A stretch of 64,000 bases of DNA from assembly GCF_003627795.1 (NCBI RefSeq), contig NZ_CP032684.1:2581001-2645000 (forward strand). The letters run 5' to 3'. This document shows positions 25,327 through 33,971 of the stretch, one piece after another (the first letter of the stretch is position 1; every line of letters starts with the position of its first letter). This stretch comes from Rhizobium sp. CCGE531 (GTDB lineage: Bacteria; Pseudomonadota; Alphaproteobacteria; Rhizobiales; Rhizobiaceae). The translations under genes and the position numbers were made by a program. The notes below the pieces were generated by a model. It was not told the origin of the DNA. It searched no databases and saw nothing but the letters and a program-made list of their open reading frames with translations.

Positions 25327-26298
25327 TCAGGCCGCAGCCGTGATCTCGTCGCCATAGGCCATGGCCGCCGGCAGGCGCACCTCGGTGCCGCCGGTGCGGG
25401 CGATGATGCCGGTCTCGAAGCTCATGATCGACTTCTGGCGCGGCTGCAGCACCCGGCGCGGCATCGGCAGATGGAAGCGCAGCACCTCCGGGTCGCGGCG
25501 ATAGACGACCATGCGGCCGCCGCCATCCTGCGACGCCGTTGCGAGTTCGCGCAGCGGCTGGATATCGAGCGGCTGGCCGGTCTCGGCCGTGTAGACGTTG
25601 CCGCGCCGCAGGAAGTCCAGCACCGTGATGTAGCCATCGCCATCGGCAAGCCGCTTGGTGGCGATCAGGCGGAAGGCTTCCGGCGGCAGGCGCAGGCTGT
25701 CAACCCATTCGACTTCGCCGGTCCGCTGCCGCACGCCACCGATAAGATCGTTGACATCGCGCAGGATCTGATCGGCCGTCTTGGCGGACCAGCGGGTCGA
25801 GCTGCCCGTGCCATCGGCGGCGACATCGACGCGCGACACCTTCGGATCGTTGACGAAACCGGTCCAACCCTTTTCCGTCGAGCCGGTCATGGCAACCGAA
25901 TTGAGCAGGCGCTCGATCTTATCGGCGGCGAAAATGGCATTGGAAGCGTTGAGATCGAGATTGTAGAGCGCGGCCTGGTTGACCTCCTCGAGATTCCATT
26001 CCCAGCCCGAGCCGACCATTGCGAAATCATGGCTGGCGCTGTCACGGGTGGACTGGTTGAAAGGCATGTCGGTACCGGCGGCTGAGAGGAACTTCGCCTC
26101 GCCGGCGCTGTCGACGGTGAAGAAGGTCGTACCGGAGGCCCATTCATTGCCTTCGGTCACGACCGGAACATGGAGACCATAATTGAGGGTGGGATAGCGG
26201 CGCTGGTAGATTCGGGTCTCGATATTGCGGCCTTGCGCGATAACGAAGGAATAGGCGGCCTGGGCGTCGGCAAACTGCTGTCGAACGAACTGGTTCAT
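25327..26298 (-). CDS. Major capsid protein (DUF2184 family)
   Basis: A 323-residue HK97-fold major capsid protein of the DUF2184 type. Visible: IETRIYQRRYPTLNYGLHVP near 27, GWEWNLEEVNQAALYNLDLN near 100, MTGSTEKGWTGFVNDPKV near 135, and PEVLRFHLPMPRRVLQPRQ with TGIIARTGGTEVRLPAAMAY at the C-terminus. It follows the protease/scaffold and cement genes in standard order. Confidence 0.85.
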   Translation of the reverse strand: MNQFVRQQFADAQAAYSFVIAQGRNIETRIYQRRYPTLNYGLHVPVVTEGNEWASGTTFFTVDSAGEAKFLSAAGTDMPFNQSTRDSASHDFAMVGSGWEWNLEEVNQAALYNLDLNASNAIFAADKIERLLNSVAMTGSTEKGWTGFVNDPKVSRVDVAADGTGSSTRWSAKTADQILRDVNDLIGGVRQRTGEVEWVDSLRLPPEAFRLIATKRLADGDGYITVLDFLRRGNVYTAETGQPLDIQPLRELATASQDGGGRMVVYRRDPEVLRFHLPMPRRVLQPRQKSIMSFETGIIARTGGTEVRLPAAMAYGDEITAAA

Positions 26299-26301
26299 GG
26301 A

Positions 26302-26772
26302 TTAGGCGCTCCTGTGCTTGAGCGAGATCTCGACGATGTCGCCGTTGCTGCCGCTCGTGTCGAAGAAACAATCGGGAATGGGGCCGACAATGCCGGTGCC
26401 GGCGGCGTTGACGTAAGCGTCCGTCGTCGGGTTGTAGTAGACGGCGTCGCCATCCGAGACGCCGCCGCCGGCCCGTACATACATCTGACCAGAGGTCAGG
26501 AATGCACCGGTGACGAACTGGGCATAGCCGCCAGCCGGCGCTACATCTGGCAGCACATTCGGCGTCAGCACGGCAATGCCGATGAACTTGCCGCCGGCGG
26601 CGAAAGGCGCCACACCATGATCGGCAAGGCCGCGCTGGACAGGCTGACCGAACTTGATGCCGGCAGGGGTTTCAACCGTGCGGCTGATCTTGTTGGCCTT
26701 TTCCTCAGAAGCGATCTGCCCGTGCAGGCCCTTCCGAGGAGCGTTTCCATAGGTGGTCTGATAAGTCGCCAT
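26302..26772 (-). CDS. Capsid cement/decoration protein
   Basis: A 156-residue beta-rich protein: SRTVETPAGIKFGQPVQRG near 30, FIGIAVLTPNV, MYVRAGGGVSDGDAVYYNPT and IVEISLKHR at the end. This matches the structural cement (gp24-like/DUF2190-type) family that stabilises expanded capsids. It lies between the scaffold and capsid genes. Confidence 0.75.
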   Translation of the reverse strand: MATYQTTYGNAPRKGLHGQIASEEKANKISRTVETPAGIKFGQPVQRGLADHGVAPFAAGGKFIGIAVLTPNVLPDVAPAGGYAQFVTGAFLTSGQMYVRAGGGVSDGDAVYYNPTTDAYVNAAGTGIVGPIPDCFFDTSGSNGDIVEISLKHRSA

Positions 26773-26799
26773 TGAAGCGTCTCCTTTTCGTTGACCTGG

Positions 26800-27315
26800 T
26801 TAAGTGGGATTGGCGGCCAGATGCGCGCTCTCAAGGTCGCGCACCATGGCGGCATAGGCGGCAGAGGCTAGGGATGTGGATGGCAGCGTCGGGTTGATGC
26901 CGTCTTTGATGGCATCCGCAAAGAGATCCGGCTTCTTGCGCAACCCTTCGGCCAGCATGTCGAAACGCGCGTCGATATAGGCGTCCGATCGGCCCTGGAC
27001 TGCTCCCTCGCCTGCCTTGGCGACAACGACGGCCTTTCGGATCGCTGCGTCGGAAAGACCGGATGTCTGGACGCTGCAGGCGATCGCCTTGGCAAGGCCG
27101 ATCAGGTCGGCGCGCGCCTCTGCGCGGCGCTCGAGCTCCGCCTCGTCGAGGAGAGCTGCCTTCAGCGCGTCGAGTTCGGCATCCCGGATAGCAATCGCCT
27201 TCTCATGGCCCGCCTCCGCGTCAGCAAGCCGCTGCCGCAATGTCGTGATGATCTCTTCGGCCTGATCGGAGACTTCGATTTCGACGCCATCGATCATGAT
27301 CGTCTTCGTGGGCAT
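26800..27315 (-). CDS. Nested scaffold protein (internal start)
   Basis: Two adjacent ATGs (27318 and 27315) inside the protease gene are preceded by AAGGAAGGA, a much stronger ribosome site than most genes here have, exactly at the border between protease and scaffold regions. Initiation at 27315 would give a 171-residue scaffold in the same frame (MPTKTIMIDGVEIEVSDQAE...). This mirrors lambda C/Nu3. Inferred from sequence, not proven. Confidence 0.65.
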   Translation of the reverse strand: MPTKTIMIDGVEIEVSDQAEEIITTLRQRLADAEAGHEKAIAIRDAELDALKAALLDEAELERRAEARADLIGLAKAIACSVQTSGLSDAAIRKAVVVAKAGEGAVQGRSDAYIDARFDMLAEGLRKKPDLFADAIKDGINPTLPSTSLASAAYAAMVRDLESAHLAANPT

Positions 27316-27915
27316 CATTCCTTCCTTGCTTTGCTGGTGATTGGAAAGAGGGCGTGGGGCTGCGAGAGGAGAGCAGCCCCACGGTGCGACGGCATCGCCG
27401 ATGCGGACCTTCGAGCCCGCACGGCCACGGCGCACAATGGCGATATGGTTGATGCGAATGTTTCGCTGAATGGCGTCGTAGGCTTCGCCGGCAGGCGTTA
27501 CACCGCCCGTGAAATCGACATCGCAGACATAGCCGGCCGACAGTTCCTGCTTGCCGCTTTCGATGTCCTGAATGGCCTCTTCGTCGCTGACCATCAGCGG
27601 CACGCGGAGGAAGATGCCTTCGCCCGCGATCTCGTCTCCGGTCTGGCCGACGGCGTATTTCTTCCAGTTTTCCGAGGTGACCATCTCAGGTGGATGCTCG
27701 TTTGTCACCGGACGGTGAGCGGCACTCTTGAGCGTGTCTTCGGAAAAAACCTCTCCCCCAGGACGATAGATGCGCACGATGGGCATTTCGGGCCTACCGA
27801 TTTCGGCGCCGGCATAGGTTTGAATGCCCGTGCGGGCGATCCGGGCATCGGCCACGAGATAGCCGTCCCCGGTCCGCCGCGTCCCCGCGACGGTGACAGT
27901 GTCTGTGAAATTCAT
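26800..27915 (-). CDS. DUF2213 prohead protease fused to scaffold
   Basis: A 371-residue protein from ATG 27915 (GGAGAAAT upstream; ATG 27942 is less likely). N-terminal protease domain (1-190) of the DUF2213 family: AHRPVTNEHPPEMVTSENW with the likely catalytic His, KQELSAGYVCDVDF with the likely Ser, and RINHIAIV with a second His. The C-terminal 170 residues are a charged helical scaffold region (LRQRLADAEAGHEKAIAIRD..., LRKKPDLFADAI). The protease should mature the prohead and destroy the scaffold. A second start inside the gene could make free scaffold (see the nested feature). Confidence 0.85.
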   Translation of the reverse strand: MNFTDTVTVAGTRRTGDGYLVADARIARTGIQTYAGAEIGRPEMPIVRIYRPGGEVFSEDTLKSAAHRPVTNEHPPEMVTSENWKKYAVGQTGDEIAGEGIFLRVPLMVSDEEAIQDIESGKQELSAGYVCDVDFTGGVTPAGEAYDAIQRNIRINHIAIVRRGRAGSKVRIGDAVAPWGCSPLAAPRPLSNHQQSKEGMMPTKTIMIDGVEIEVSDQAEEIITTLRQRLADAEAGHEKAIAIRDAELDALKAALLDEAELERRAEARADLIGLAKAIACSVQTSGLSDAAIRKAVVVAKAGEGAVQGRSDAYIDARFDMLAEGLRKKPDLFADAIKDGINPTLPSTSLASAAYAAMVRDLESAHLAANPT

Positions 27916-28017
27916 GTTGGGATTTCTCCTGGCCGAAGCCAATCTGGTTCGGGATGAAAGCTGCTCGCCGTGGTGAAGCGGATTCGTCAGCCGCGAAACG
28001 GTGACGGCATCGGATCA

Positions 28018-29358
28018 TTAAGTCACGTCGGGTTCCATTTTGGATTGCTCGACATCGTCCGGCTGGTTGGATGTCTTTGCCGCCGCCTCCAATCCCGGCA
28101 GTGATCCATCCTCGACAAAGGCATTCAGCAGCGCTTCCGAAAGCGCCTGGCGGGGAATGATCTCCTGCCCGGAAGCGGAGCCGAACAGAGCTCGCGCCGC
28201 CTCCGCCTTCGTCTTGAAGATATCGGCCCGCTCCTTCTCACTCATCTGCTCCAGGGGCGCCCAAGTCGAATAGATCGCGGGGTCGCGCGCGCCTGTGGCG
28301 GAGCGAATGAGGCATTCGTCGAGCCGGGACATCGCCGGCGTATAATCGAGCTCCTGGATCGCCTGGATTCGGTCGTGATAGTTCTTCATGTCGGCCGTGC
28401 CGGTCGCGTTCAAACCCGCGGGCGATTGGCCGAGCAATCGGGTAACGGGAATGTCGGCCGCGCCAGCAACGATCTGCAGGAAGGCCATCAGAATATCCGT
28501 GAGGCCGGAGAGCGGCGCGCTCTTGCTGTCATAGTCCTCTTCGGCATCGAGGATCAGAGTGCCGTTGACACCCTTGATCGTGTTCGCGAGCGAGTAACGA
28601 CGCAGCACGGCATCTTCATAGGCCTTGTTGCCGATATTGGCGGAGAACTGCGGGACCTTGATGATATCGATCTTCGCCTCGAAGACGAGGCTGGCAATAT
28701 TGGCCGCCGTACTGTCGGCGTTCTTGATCGCGTCGAATGTCGCGGCCAGCACGCTTTCACCCCAGGCATGATTACCCATCCCACCAAACTCTTCGTTTGG
28801 CGTCATCGCCCCTTTGAAGATGACGAGCCGCGATGGATGGATGGTCACCTGCATGCCATTGGCACCGGTCAGCGTGTAGAATTTCGGCGTTCCGTACCAT
28901 TCCGAGGCCGGATCGCTGTCGATGTCGCCAGCAGCCAACTGGCGGCGCGTCAGCACCGTCAGGTGTTTGAGGCCACCCGTCCCGACCCGCTCCATCTCCA
29001 ACGGCAGTGCCGGATCGGCGCCCCCGGACCCGATGAACAAGGCGGCGCCGCCGAAAAGGCGTGCCTTTGTCGACACTTCCAGCACCTTGCCGCGCAGATT
29101 GAGCCGGCGTTCCTCGGCATCGATCAATTCGATCTGATCGCCCGCTGCCTGCCAGTTTCGCCATTTCCGGCAGCTATCGAGCGCCGGGATATCGACGATC
29201 TTGCGCGGCAGCCAGGAGCCGCGATAGGCGGCAATGATCTGCTCGTCCGTCAGGATCGGCTGCGTGTAGAAAACGGATGCCGCCTTGTCGCGTTCGGTGC
29301 CCATGCGGGATGCAAGGCTCACCAATCCGTCGCGCACCATCGAGAATACCTGCCCCAT
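28018..29358 (-). CDS. Phage portal protein (DUF1073 family)
   Basis: A 446-residue protein with DUF1073/phage portal features: LTDEQIIAAYRGSWLPRKIV near 37, ARLFGGAALFIGSGG near 100, PSRLVIFKGAMTP, WGESVLAATFDAIKNADSTA, IVAGAADIPVTRLLGQSPAG near 310, and NYHDRIQAIQELDYTPAMSR. The portal forms the ring through which DNA enters the capsid. The family is now often named after Acb1 because some members carry an anti-CBASS phosphodiesterase domain; no paired H-x-T motif is visible here, so this one looks like portal only. Confidence 0.85.
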   Translation of the reverse strand: MGQVFSMVRDGLVSLASRMGTERDKAASVFYTQPILTDEQIIAAYRGSWLPRKIVDIPALDSCRKWRNWQAAGDQIELIDAEERRLNLRGKVLEVSTKARLFGGAALFIGSGGADPALPLEMERVGTGGLKHLTVLTRRQLAAGDIDSDPASEWYGTPKFYTLTGANGMQVTIHPSRLVIFKGAMTPNEEFGGMGNHAWGESVLAATFDAIKNADSTAANIASLVFEAKIDIIKVPQFSANIGNKAYEDAVLRRYSLANTIKGVNGTLILDAEEDYDSKSAPLSGLTDILMAFLQIVAGAADIPVTRLLGQSPAGLNATGTADMKNYHDRIQAIQELDYTPAMSRLDECLIRSATGARDPAIYSTWAPLEQMSEKERADIFKTKAEAARALFGSASGQEIIPRQALSEALLNAFVEDGSLPGLEAAAKTSNQPDDVEQSKMEPDVT

Positions 29359-29406
29359 GGATTATCCTTTGATGTCATGTGATGAAGAGGTTCGCGCTGG
29401 GCGAGC

Positions 29407-30957
29407 CTAGAAGTTGCTGAAGCTGAAGGAGGAACTCAGGGCGAGCTCATTCAATGCATCGGCGAAGGCATCGACCTGATCGTCGAACTGCCCGTTTGGA
29501 AAGGCGCAGATCTCATCGAGAAATGCCTCGTTCCAGGCCCCGCGCAAAAGCTTGACGTTCCCCGCTTCCGCCTGCGCCGAGGCCGGCTTGGCGCGCGTTG
29601 CCTTGTCGCCGGTTGGAGATATGACTTTCACCGGGAAGCCCGCGAGCAGCTTGACCTTCGTTTCCGCATCGGCCTTACCGGCTGCTCCCGGATCCTGCGG
29701 CATCCGGATCGTCGCCGTCGGCCCGTCCTGCGATGCGACGTTCTTGAGATTGCGTTCCACTTCGGCAGGCGACCAGCGTCCACGCGCGATGGTTTCGACA
29801 TAGAAAATGCCATTGACCCAAGCCATACGCAGGCCAACAGTCCAATCCGGCTGGCGGCCGGGGCGTGCTTTCGAAGCGGCGAAATCCCAGGCGCGACAAC
29901 GTTTTGCACCTGAAGGCAACGCCTCGACGATTTCGAAGTCGCCGCGCTGAAACAGACCACCGGAACGCGGCGCGGGCTGCTGCTGAAACTGGCCTGCCAC
30001 CGCATAAGAGCCAAGCGGTATCTTGTCCCGCTCGACCACCGCACGGGGAAAACGCTGCGGGAAAAGCAGCTCGCCCTCCTCCGTCCTCGGATCAATAAAT
30101 CCGATCGACGTCCGGCAGCGACGCTCAGGCTCGAATTCCATCGGCAGCATCAAGTGCTCGTAACCGAGCCCGAGCGCCAGGATCGTGCCTGATACATCCG
30201 CCTCGTGCAGTCGTTGCATCACGACGACGATCGCCGAGCGCTGGGGATCGTTGAGTCGCGTCGGCACGGATTCGCGAAATGTGCGAACCGTAGACAGGCG
30301 TTCAGCCTCCGATTCAGCCCCATCGACCGAATGCGGATCGTCGATGATGACGCGGTCGCCACGACCACCCGTCAACCTCGAGAACGGCACACCCTGGCGC
30401 GAGCCCGTGCGGGTGTTGGCGAAAGCCATCTCCCCGGTTCTCGTCAGCTTGACCCGATCACCCCAGAGCGCCTGATACCATTCCGACGCGACGAGGTCGC
30501 GCATGCGCCTGTTGTCGCGCTTGGCATAGTGTTCCGAATAGGAGGCACCGAGATAGCGCAGCTCTGGCCTGCCCTTCGGTCCCCATTCCCATGCCGGCCA
30601 GAAGACCCCGCATAGGAGCGACTTCATCGTGCCCGGCGGCACATTGATCAAGAGCCGTGTAATCTCACCCGAAGTCACTGCCTCGAGATGCCGGCAAATG
30701 GCGTCGATGTGCCAGCCATGGACATAGTCGACCGAAGGCTCGACAACGTGCCACGCCTCCCGAACGAACCCCGTCAGCGATTGGCAGTCGGCGCGAATTC
30801 TCTCCGCATCCGTTGCAATCCGGGCGGCGACCTCCCCTCGCTCGCGTTCAGCTCTCCGCTTCTCCTTCTCCTCCCGTATCGCCGCCATCATCGCCGCCGG
30901 ATCCGGCAAGCGGGCCGAAGAGGGATTCGAGTATTGCAAGCTGCTCATCCGTGGCAT
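29407..30957 (-). CDS. Terminase large subunit
   Basis: A 516-residue packaging ATPase/nuclease. ATPase domain: the adenine-site region before LLINVPPGTMKSLL (Walker A) near 105, RVIIDDPHSVDGAESE (Walker B) near 205, and VVVMQRLHEADVSGTIL (coupling motif) near 245. Nuclease domain: RAWDFAASKARPG near 360 (first Asp) and NGQFDDQVDAFADALNEL near 490 (last Asp pair). It cuts and pumps phage DNA. The start is uncertain: ATG 30957 overlaps terS by 110 bp with no ribosome site; ATGs at 30948, 30891 and 30888 are alternatives. Confidence 0.88.
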   Translation of the reverse strand: MPRMSSLQYSNPSSARLPDPAAMMAAIREEKEKRRAERERGEVAARIATDAERIRADCQSLTGFVREAWHVVEPSVDYVHGWHIDAICRHLEAVTSGEITRLLINVPPGTMKSLLCGVFWPAWEWGPKGRPELRYLGASYSEHYAKRDNRRMRDLVASEWYQALWGDRVKLTRTGEMAFANTRTGSRQGVPFSRLTGGRGDRVIIDDPHSVDGAESEAERLSTVRTFRESVPTRLNDPQRSAIVVVMQRLHEADVSGTILALGLGYEHLMLPMEFEPERRCRTSIGFIDPRTEEGELLFPQRFPRAVVERDKIPLGSYAVAGQFQQQPAPRSGGLFQRGDFEIVEALPSGAKRCRAWDFAASKARPGRQPDWTVGLRMAWVNGIFYVETIARGRWSPAEVERNLKNVASQDGPTATIRMPQDPGAAGKADAETKVKLLAGFPVKVISPTGDKATRAKPASAQAEAGNVKLLRGAWNEAFLDEICAFPNGQFDDQVDAFADALNELALSSSFSFSNF

Positions 30958-31195
30958 TGGTTAAGTCGATGGTGACGCCCCTGCCTCCTTTGGCCCCAGT
31001 GCCAGAGCGTTCGCTTGGCTTCTGGTGAACATAGGAGGCTGCGATCTTCGCCATTTCATCGCGTCGCTTCTGATCCGCCTCGTCGTCGCGCATCACTTTC
31101 AACATATAATCGAGCGGTGTGTCGTCGGCGGAAACGGCCTTGCGACGGCGCGCACGCGGCTTGCGCGGCGCGACCGGCTTGTCGGCATTGGTCAT
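30848..31195 (-). CDS. Terminase small subunit-like protein
   Basis: A 115-residue protein with a very basic N-terminus (APRKPRARRRKAV) for DNA contact, a helical middle (PLDYMLKVMRDDEADQKRRD, MAKIAASYVHQKP) and a flexible Gly/Glu-rich tail. The helical motif and the gene's position directly before terL fit a small terminase subunit, which selects phage DNA for packaging. Confidence 0.72.
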   Translation of the reverse strand: MTNADKPVAPRKPRARRRKAVSADDTPLDYMLKVMRDDEADQKRRDEMAKIAASYVHQKPSERSGTGAKGGRGVTIDLTNATDEQLAILESLFGPLAGSGGDDGGDTGGEGEAES

Positions 31196-31477
31196 GCTTC
31201 AGATTTCCGATGGAATTTTGAAAGAAAACAAGCGGTTCAAAACAACGCTTGCGGTCGACAGTGCGTCGCTGCAACTGTTCTCATCATGCCAAAATAGATA
31301 CCCCATTTCGGCGCAGTTGGCGACACCCTTGAAGGATGATCGCCGCGCAAGGAATACGAGCCTTGGCGAGGGCTTCAAATAACAACTTGAAATCACTCGT
31401 GAATATTGCACTCTGCAGTCCGACGATTTGAGATATATAATCCTCAATCCATACCTGCGGCTTCGAAAACATCCGAG

Positions 31478-32203
31478 ATGCACGATCGAATTCAGTCGAA
31501 GAAAACCCTCAAGCAGATCCGCACTACACTCCCGCGGCAACAGGAGCGCGGCGCGGGTGACGCCACGAGCCAAGATTGGATTCGGCAGTTTATCGCCGCC
31601 AATCTACCGGTCCTGCCCGTTCCCGGCATTCCGGATATTCGTCTGCATAAAGCAGGCCCGCAAAGCGGGTTGCGGCGCCTCGCAGAGCGGGATTCGCAAT
31701 TCGGGTCGCCTTACTGGGCGCATTATTGGGGAGGAGGACTGGTCCTGGCGCACTATCTTCTCGACAGGCCCGAAAGCGTGGCCGGCCGCCGCGTGCTGGA
31801 TCTTGGTGCCGGTTCGGGAATTGTCGGGATTGCGGCCGCAAAGGCGGGTGCGGCGACGGTCCATGCGGCCGACATCGATCCCTATGCCATTGCGGTCATT
31901 AAGCTCAATACGGCATTGAATGGAGTAACGGTCAACGCCATGATCGCCGATTTGACGGAGGGAGAATCGCCTGACGTCGATGTGATATGCGTCGGAGATC
32001 TTTTCTATGAAGCGGCGCTTGCTGAGAAAGTCACAGCATTTCTGGATCGCTGCCTGGCACAGGGAATTGTGATCTTGATCGGCGATCCATGGCGCGCGCA
32101 TCTGCCGACATCGCGACTTCGGCTTCTGGCGGAATATGCGGTCTCGGATTTCGGCGAGGATACTACAAGGACGCGCCTAGCCGGCGTCTTTGCATTCGAA
32201 TGA
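31478..32203 (+). CDS. SAM methyltransferase, ETF-beta lysine methyltransferase-like
   Basis: About 241 residues from ATG 31478 (the frame reaches back to 31406 without better support). Features: PVPGIPDIRLHKA, FGSPYWAHYWGGGLVLAHYLLD, SAM motif I VLDLGAGSGIVGIAAAKAGA, VHAADIDPYAIAVIKLN and the GDLFYE (DxxY) motif, typical of the group 16 protein lysine methyltransferases that include METTL20 and its alphaproteobacterial homologue acting on ETF-beta. It could also be described as PrmA-like. It lies on the plus strand between phage early and packaging genes that run the other way, so it is either phage cargo or an acquired gene. The 280 bp upstream (31196-31477) shows no gene I can support. Confidence 0.75.
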   Translation: MHDRIQSKKTLKQIRTTLPRQQERGAGDATSQDWIRQFIAANLPVLPVPGIPDIRLHKAGPQSGLRRLAERDSQFGSPYWAHYWGGGLVLAHYLLDRPESVAGRRVLDLGAGSGIVGIAAAKAGAATVHAADIDPYAIAVIKLNTALNGVTVNAMIADLTEGESPDVDVICVGDLFYEAALAEKVTAFLDRCLAQGIVILIGDPWRAHLPTSRLRLLAEYAVSDFGEDTTRTRLAGVFAFE

Positions 32204-32275
32204 ACAAAGTCACCGAGCGGAGAATTGGTACATCATAGCGATTATACGGGTTCGGACCGCAATCGTCGCTACGAT

Positions 32276-32944
32276 TCAGGCGTTCATCTTGGCGCGCCTG
32301 CGATTTCCGCGCTCCAGTCGTTTGGCCAGTTCGGCTAGTTCTGGACTTGCCGCATCGAAGACAGGCCGCGCATCATCCGGCAGCCAGTGGTTTTCATGCT
32401 TGGGCGCCCGTAGCTTTACCCGATCGAGCCTGTCGGGCACGTTCGGCATCATCGGGGATATGCGCGACCAATCCGGCTCCTGCAATATCGGCGTGCCGGC
32501 GAGGAGCACGCCAGCAAGATTCTGGAATTCGCTCTGAATGTGCCGCTCGGCCGTGCGGCGCACGCGTCGCGTTCGAGCGCAGAAATCCCGGAAGGAGCCG
32601 GCAACATAAGGTGCGGCGAGGCAAACGGACCACCGCGAAAGCAGGATGCGCCGTTCTCCGTCCTTGACATAAACCCGCAACCATTCCTGCAGGACCTCCT
32701 CCGCCCGGCTGATTGCCGCAGCACTTGGACGATAACGAATGCGGATATCCGCTTGCTCCATTGCCTCGGGCAAAACCTCCGGCCAAAGCGTCCGCATCCT
32801 GTCAGGCCGAACGCCGCGCACATCGAGATGAACCATCGTATCGGCGGCCTCGACGAAGCGGGCACGGACGATCAGGCTCAAATCGGCGATCTCCGCCGCG
32901 CGAAGGGATAGATCGTCAAACTGCAAGGCGGACTGGTACATCAA
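32276..32944 (-). CDS. DUF6362 family phage protein
   Basis: A 222-residue protein. Residues 27-160 fit DUF6362: ARFVEAADTMVHLDVRGVRP, MRTLWPEVLPEA, RYRPSAAAISRAEEVLQEWL, RRILLSRWSVC and RRVRRTAERHIQSEF (a helix-turn-helix-like end). The family is common next to terminase genes in alphaproteobacterial phages and looks DNA-binding; it might take part in packaging or late regulation. It overlaps the upstream gene by 29 bp. Confidence 0.72.
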   Translation of the reverse strand: MMYQSALQFDDLSLRAAEIADLSLIVRARFVEAADTMVHLDVRGVRPDRMRTLWPEVLPEAMEQADIRIRYRPSAAAISRAEEVLQEWLRVYVKDGERRILLSRWSVCLAAPYVAGSFRDFCARTRRVRRTAERHIQSEFQNLAGVLLAGTPILQEPDWSRISPMMPNVPDRLDRVKLRAPKHENHWLPDDARPVFDAASPELAELAKRLERGNRRRAKMNA

Positions 32945-33332
32945 GTCGTTTCTCCAATTCTCGATAGATCAGCGTGCGCAATGTCGCGCGAACCGGCCAA
33001 GGCCGCCGCGCCACGGCATCCGTGCGTAAGGAAGCGAGCGCGATATCATCGAAGGCGCCCAACAGATCGCCTGGACGCTGCAGGGCCCAATCCTGGCGCT
33101 GCGCGAGGACATCGGATACCGCACCGATCGTGTCCGACCAGAGTTCGTCCCGATTGCTCCCGGTCTGCCGGATGCACCGCAAAACGAAGACCAGATGGCC
33201 GTCGCCGAAACGGCCGCGGACTTCCTGCATCGTCCCGCGCGCATGGCTTTCTGCCGGGGCGCGTCGCCGATGGACCGGAACCAGCTTGATGCCGAGCCCA
33301 TCGAGAAGAAAATCCAGCCTGCCTTTGGTCAT
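32916..33332 (-). CDS. Phage protein of unknown function (DUF6362 partner)
   Basis: A 138-residue helical protein: GRFGDGHLVFVLRCIRQTG near 40, LWSDTIGAVSDVLAQRQDWA near 64, GAFDDIALASLRTDAVARRP, and a basic end RTLIYRELEKRL. Its stop region overlaps the start of the DUF6362 gene, suggesting joint action. No function is known to me. Confidence 0.62.
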   Translation of the reverse strand: MTKGRLDFLLDGLGIKLVPVHRRRAPAESHARGTMQEVRGRFGDGHLVFVLRCIRQTGSNRDELWSDTIGAVSDVLAQRQDWALQRPGDLLGAFDDIALASLRTDAVARRPWPVRATLRTLIYRELEKRLDVPVRLAV

Positions 33333-33389
33333 GACAGCTCAACTCCTTTCGTCACTGAATTTGATGCTTTTTCCATTCCAACAAACCGA

Positions 33390-33674
33390 TCAGGCAACGC
33401 CTTCGGCGCCGCGGGCGGAATTGGCAGGCTTCGGTTTGAAAAAGGCCTCCGCCTTCGAAATCGCCTCGACCCTCGCTCCATCACGCAGCATCGGCGTATT
33501 GAGATAGGCAACCATTGCCTCGCCGGCGGCAGCCTTCGCTGCATCCTGCGTCGCAAAGACGATCGGCTCGCCGCGCTTATCCCGGAGCAGCTCGTTTGTC
33601 GCCCGGTGCACCTTTCGGATCCAGCCGTTATGACCGCCGGCAACGGCTTCAGTTCCGATTTGAAATTCGTTCAT
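33390..33674 (-). CDS. Small phage protein of unknown function
   Basis: A 94-residue alpha/beta protein (MNEFQIGTEAVAGGHNGWIR, EPIVFATQDAAKAAAGEAMV, C-terminal AFFKPKPANSARG). Ribosome site GGAGG lies before ATG 33674. Part of the leftward early operon under the left operators. No family is recognised. Confidence 0.6.
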   Translation of the reverse strand: MNEFQIGTEAVAGGHNGWIRKVHRATNELLRDKRGEPIVFATQDAAKAAAGEAMVAYLNTPMLRDGARVEAISKAEAFFKPKPANSARGAEGVA

Positions 33675-33752
33675 AGCAACCTCCTCCAGCCGACGGGCCG
33701 GATCTATCTGTTGAGTGTCCTGTTGGGTTTCGATGGGGAGCGTCGGTGATCG

Positions 33753-33971
33753 TCAGCTCATTTCGGCGAAACGTGCCGACTTCTCGGCGCCAGCACTTTC
33801 GTCTTCAGCTAGCCGAAAGTGGATCTGATCCCCTTCCGGCGCGCCACAATCTTCATCTTCGCCATACAAGCATGACGATCTGCAAACGATCGATTTTGCC
33901 GCTATCAGCATGGTGCCGAGGAAGAGTGCTGCGCCCACGCAGGCCAGAAAGCCCTGAAGCAACTCGCTCAT
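33753..33971 (-). CDS. Small phage membrane protein
   Basis: A 72-residue protein with one N-terminal membrane helix (residues 5-27, LQGFLACVGAALFLGTMLIA) followed by a cysteine pair (CRSSC) and an acidic tail. It is coupled to the preceding Cys-rich protein gene by an ATGA overlap at 33968-33971. No function is assigned. Confidence 0.58.
   Translation of the reverse strand: MSELLQGFLACVGAALFLGTMLIAAKSIVCRSSCLYGEDEDCGAPEGDQIHFRLAEDESAGAEKSARFAEMS

Noticed and set aside
24748-26085. 445-codon plus-strand open frame over capsid and adaptor genes
   Set aside because: Antisense shadow caused by high G+C codon bias; the translation is His/Arg/Gly-rich and lacks protein-like patterns, while the minus strand encodes clear phage families.
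28018-29358. Possible anti-CBASS (Acb1) function of the portal gene
   Set aside because: The family name suggests Acb1, but the protein ends after the portal domain and no paired H-x-T/S phosphodiesterase motifs are visible.
31199-31573. 124-codon minus-strand frame upstream of terS
   Set aside because: No ribosome site, overlaps the methyltransferase start, composition not protein-like.
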